Assembly: GCA_029378245.1 (NCBI GenBank)
Contig: JARKIF010000004.1
Coordinates: forward strand, 3,410,001-3,474,000
Direction: 5' to 3'
Source: Roridomyces roridus
Taxonomy: Eukaryota > Basidiomycota > Agaricomycetes > Agaricales > Mycenaceae
DNA: 64,000 nucleotides
Part shown: positions 63,727 through 64,000 of the stretch, piece after piece
How positions within the stretch are numbered: the first letter of the stretch is position 1
Layout of the letters: every line of letters begins with the position of its first letter
The notes under the pieces: generated by a model
The model's database searches: none
The model's input: the letters and a program-made list of their open reading frames with translations, nothing else
What the model was told of the DNA's origin: nothing
Translations under genes and position numbers: made by a program

Positions 63727-64000
63727 TGTCACGGAACTCGGCACTCTGAACGCGCGTCCTCGGACTCCGGGCCGGCCCCCACCCGGTAACCTATAAGTAG
63801 CCACAGTCCATGCTATCGTTTTCCAGTTGACACCCGCAATAAAAGCATCGCAATCTTCTCCGGACGCCTCAACGCTGTGTTACGCTCACTGTTGGTCTTC
63901 CCCGAGTCTGGATCAGTTCCATTCAATGCAATTACGTCTGCGCTGCCGAACTCTGTGGCTCTCTGTCTCTCTGCCCCTGCCGTGCTGTCCTCAAGCTCTC
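63727..64000 (+). mobile_element. Possible LTR retrotransposon end (cut by the window)
   Basis: Begins TGTCACGGAACTC, contains a TATA box (TATAAGTAG at 63792-63800) and a polyadenylation signal (AATAAA at 63838-63843) in LTR order. No second copy or coding region is in the window. Confidence 0.35.

Noticed and set aside
1..64000. CRISPR arrays, operons or bacterial-type defence systems
   Set aside because: The DNA is eukaryotic with spliceosomal introns; repeats here are transposon- or tRNA-derived and none has regular spacers.

Overview
The window reads as nuclear DNA of a filamentous basidiomycete, most likely an agaricomycete mushroom. Genes are intron-dense: introns are mostly 45-70 nt, donors are GTGCGT/GTAAGT/GTACGT, and some exons are only 10-14 nt. 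The families present (RGS-LOV photoreceptor, AzgA purine permease, copper-radical oxidase, Kelch-BTB, MYND, Zn2Cys6, a kinase-like family) fit this. The kinase-like family and the MYND paralogues recall Mycena-type expanded genomes; that genus hint is inference. I rebuilt exon structures by splicing until frame, splice signals and family motifs agreed, so coordinates are my own models.

Layout. 1-283: 3' end of a probable GPI-anchored glycoprotein. 483-1776: a foldback element. 2.06-8.5 kb: a compact gene block with RGS-LOV (minus), transaldolase (plus, divergent from it) and a GPI-anchored HExxH protein (minus, convergent with transaldolase). 10.0-12.4 kb: kinase-like pseudogene. 12.8-15.5 kb: a second HExxH paralogue and a chimeric secreted gene carrying a copied promoter and signal peptide. 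17.1-23.0 kb: AzgA permease, a 79-residue gene and Kelch-BTB. 23.1-24.3 kb: tandem tRNA-like repeats. 25.2-26.8 kb: DDE integrase-core gene. 27.05-30.2 kb: two inverted ~780-bp elements around a 1.3-kb spacer, then tRNA-Gly(GCC). 32.0-34.1 kb: MYND copy 1. 34.3-40.7 kb: glyoxal-oxidase-like copper oxidase and a 14-TM MFS transporter, both intact. 41.5-45.1 kb: PLC-like relic, Zn2Cys6 gene and two MITEs. 47.2-49.9 kb: MYND copy 2 with a CACTA-type MITE in its last exon. 51.2-55.9 kb: secreted protein with a frameshift, Lds/Rrt8-like gene with a stop, and an SMP-30-like secreted protein. 58-64 kb: repeat-rich end with two agaricomycete hypothetical families, SINE-like DNA and a possible LTR.

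How the parts relate. No single pathway operon is expected or seen. Secreted or surface proteins dominate (two HExxH proteins, the chimeric protein, copper oxidase, SMP-30-like, the 51-kb protein, the GPI tail). Signalling and transport genes (RGS-LOV, AzgA, MFS, Kelch-BTB) are intact. Family members known to expand in mushrooms (kinase-like, MYND, Lds-like, PLC-like, the 61-kb family) are each broken by one stop, insertion or deletion, mostly inside the repeat-rich stretches. The most informative events are the exactly datable MITE insertion in MYND copy 2, the promoter-capture gene at 15 kb, and the recurrence of single in-frame stops in otherwise well-preserved genes.
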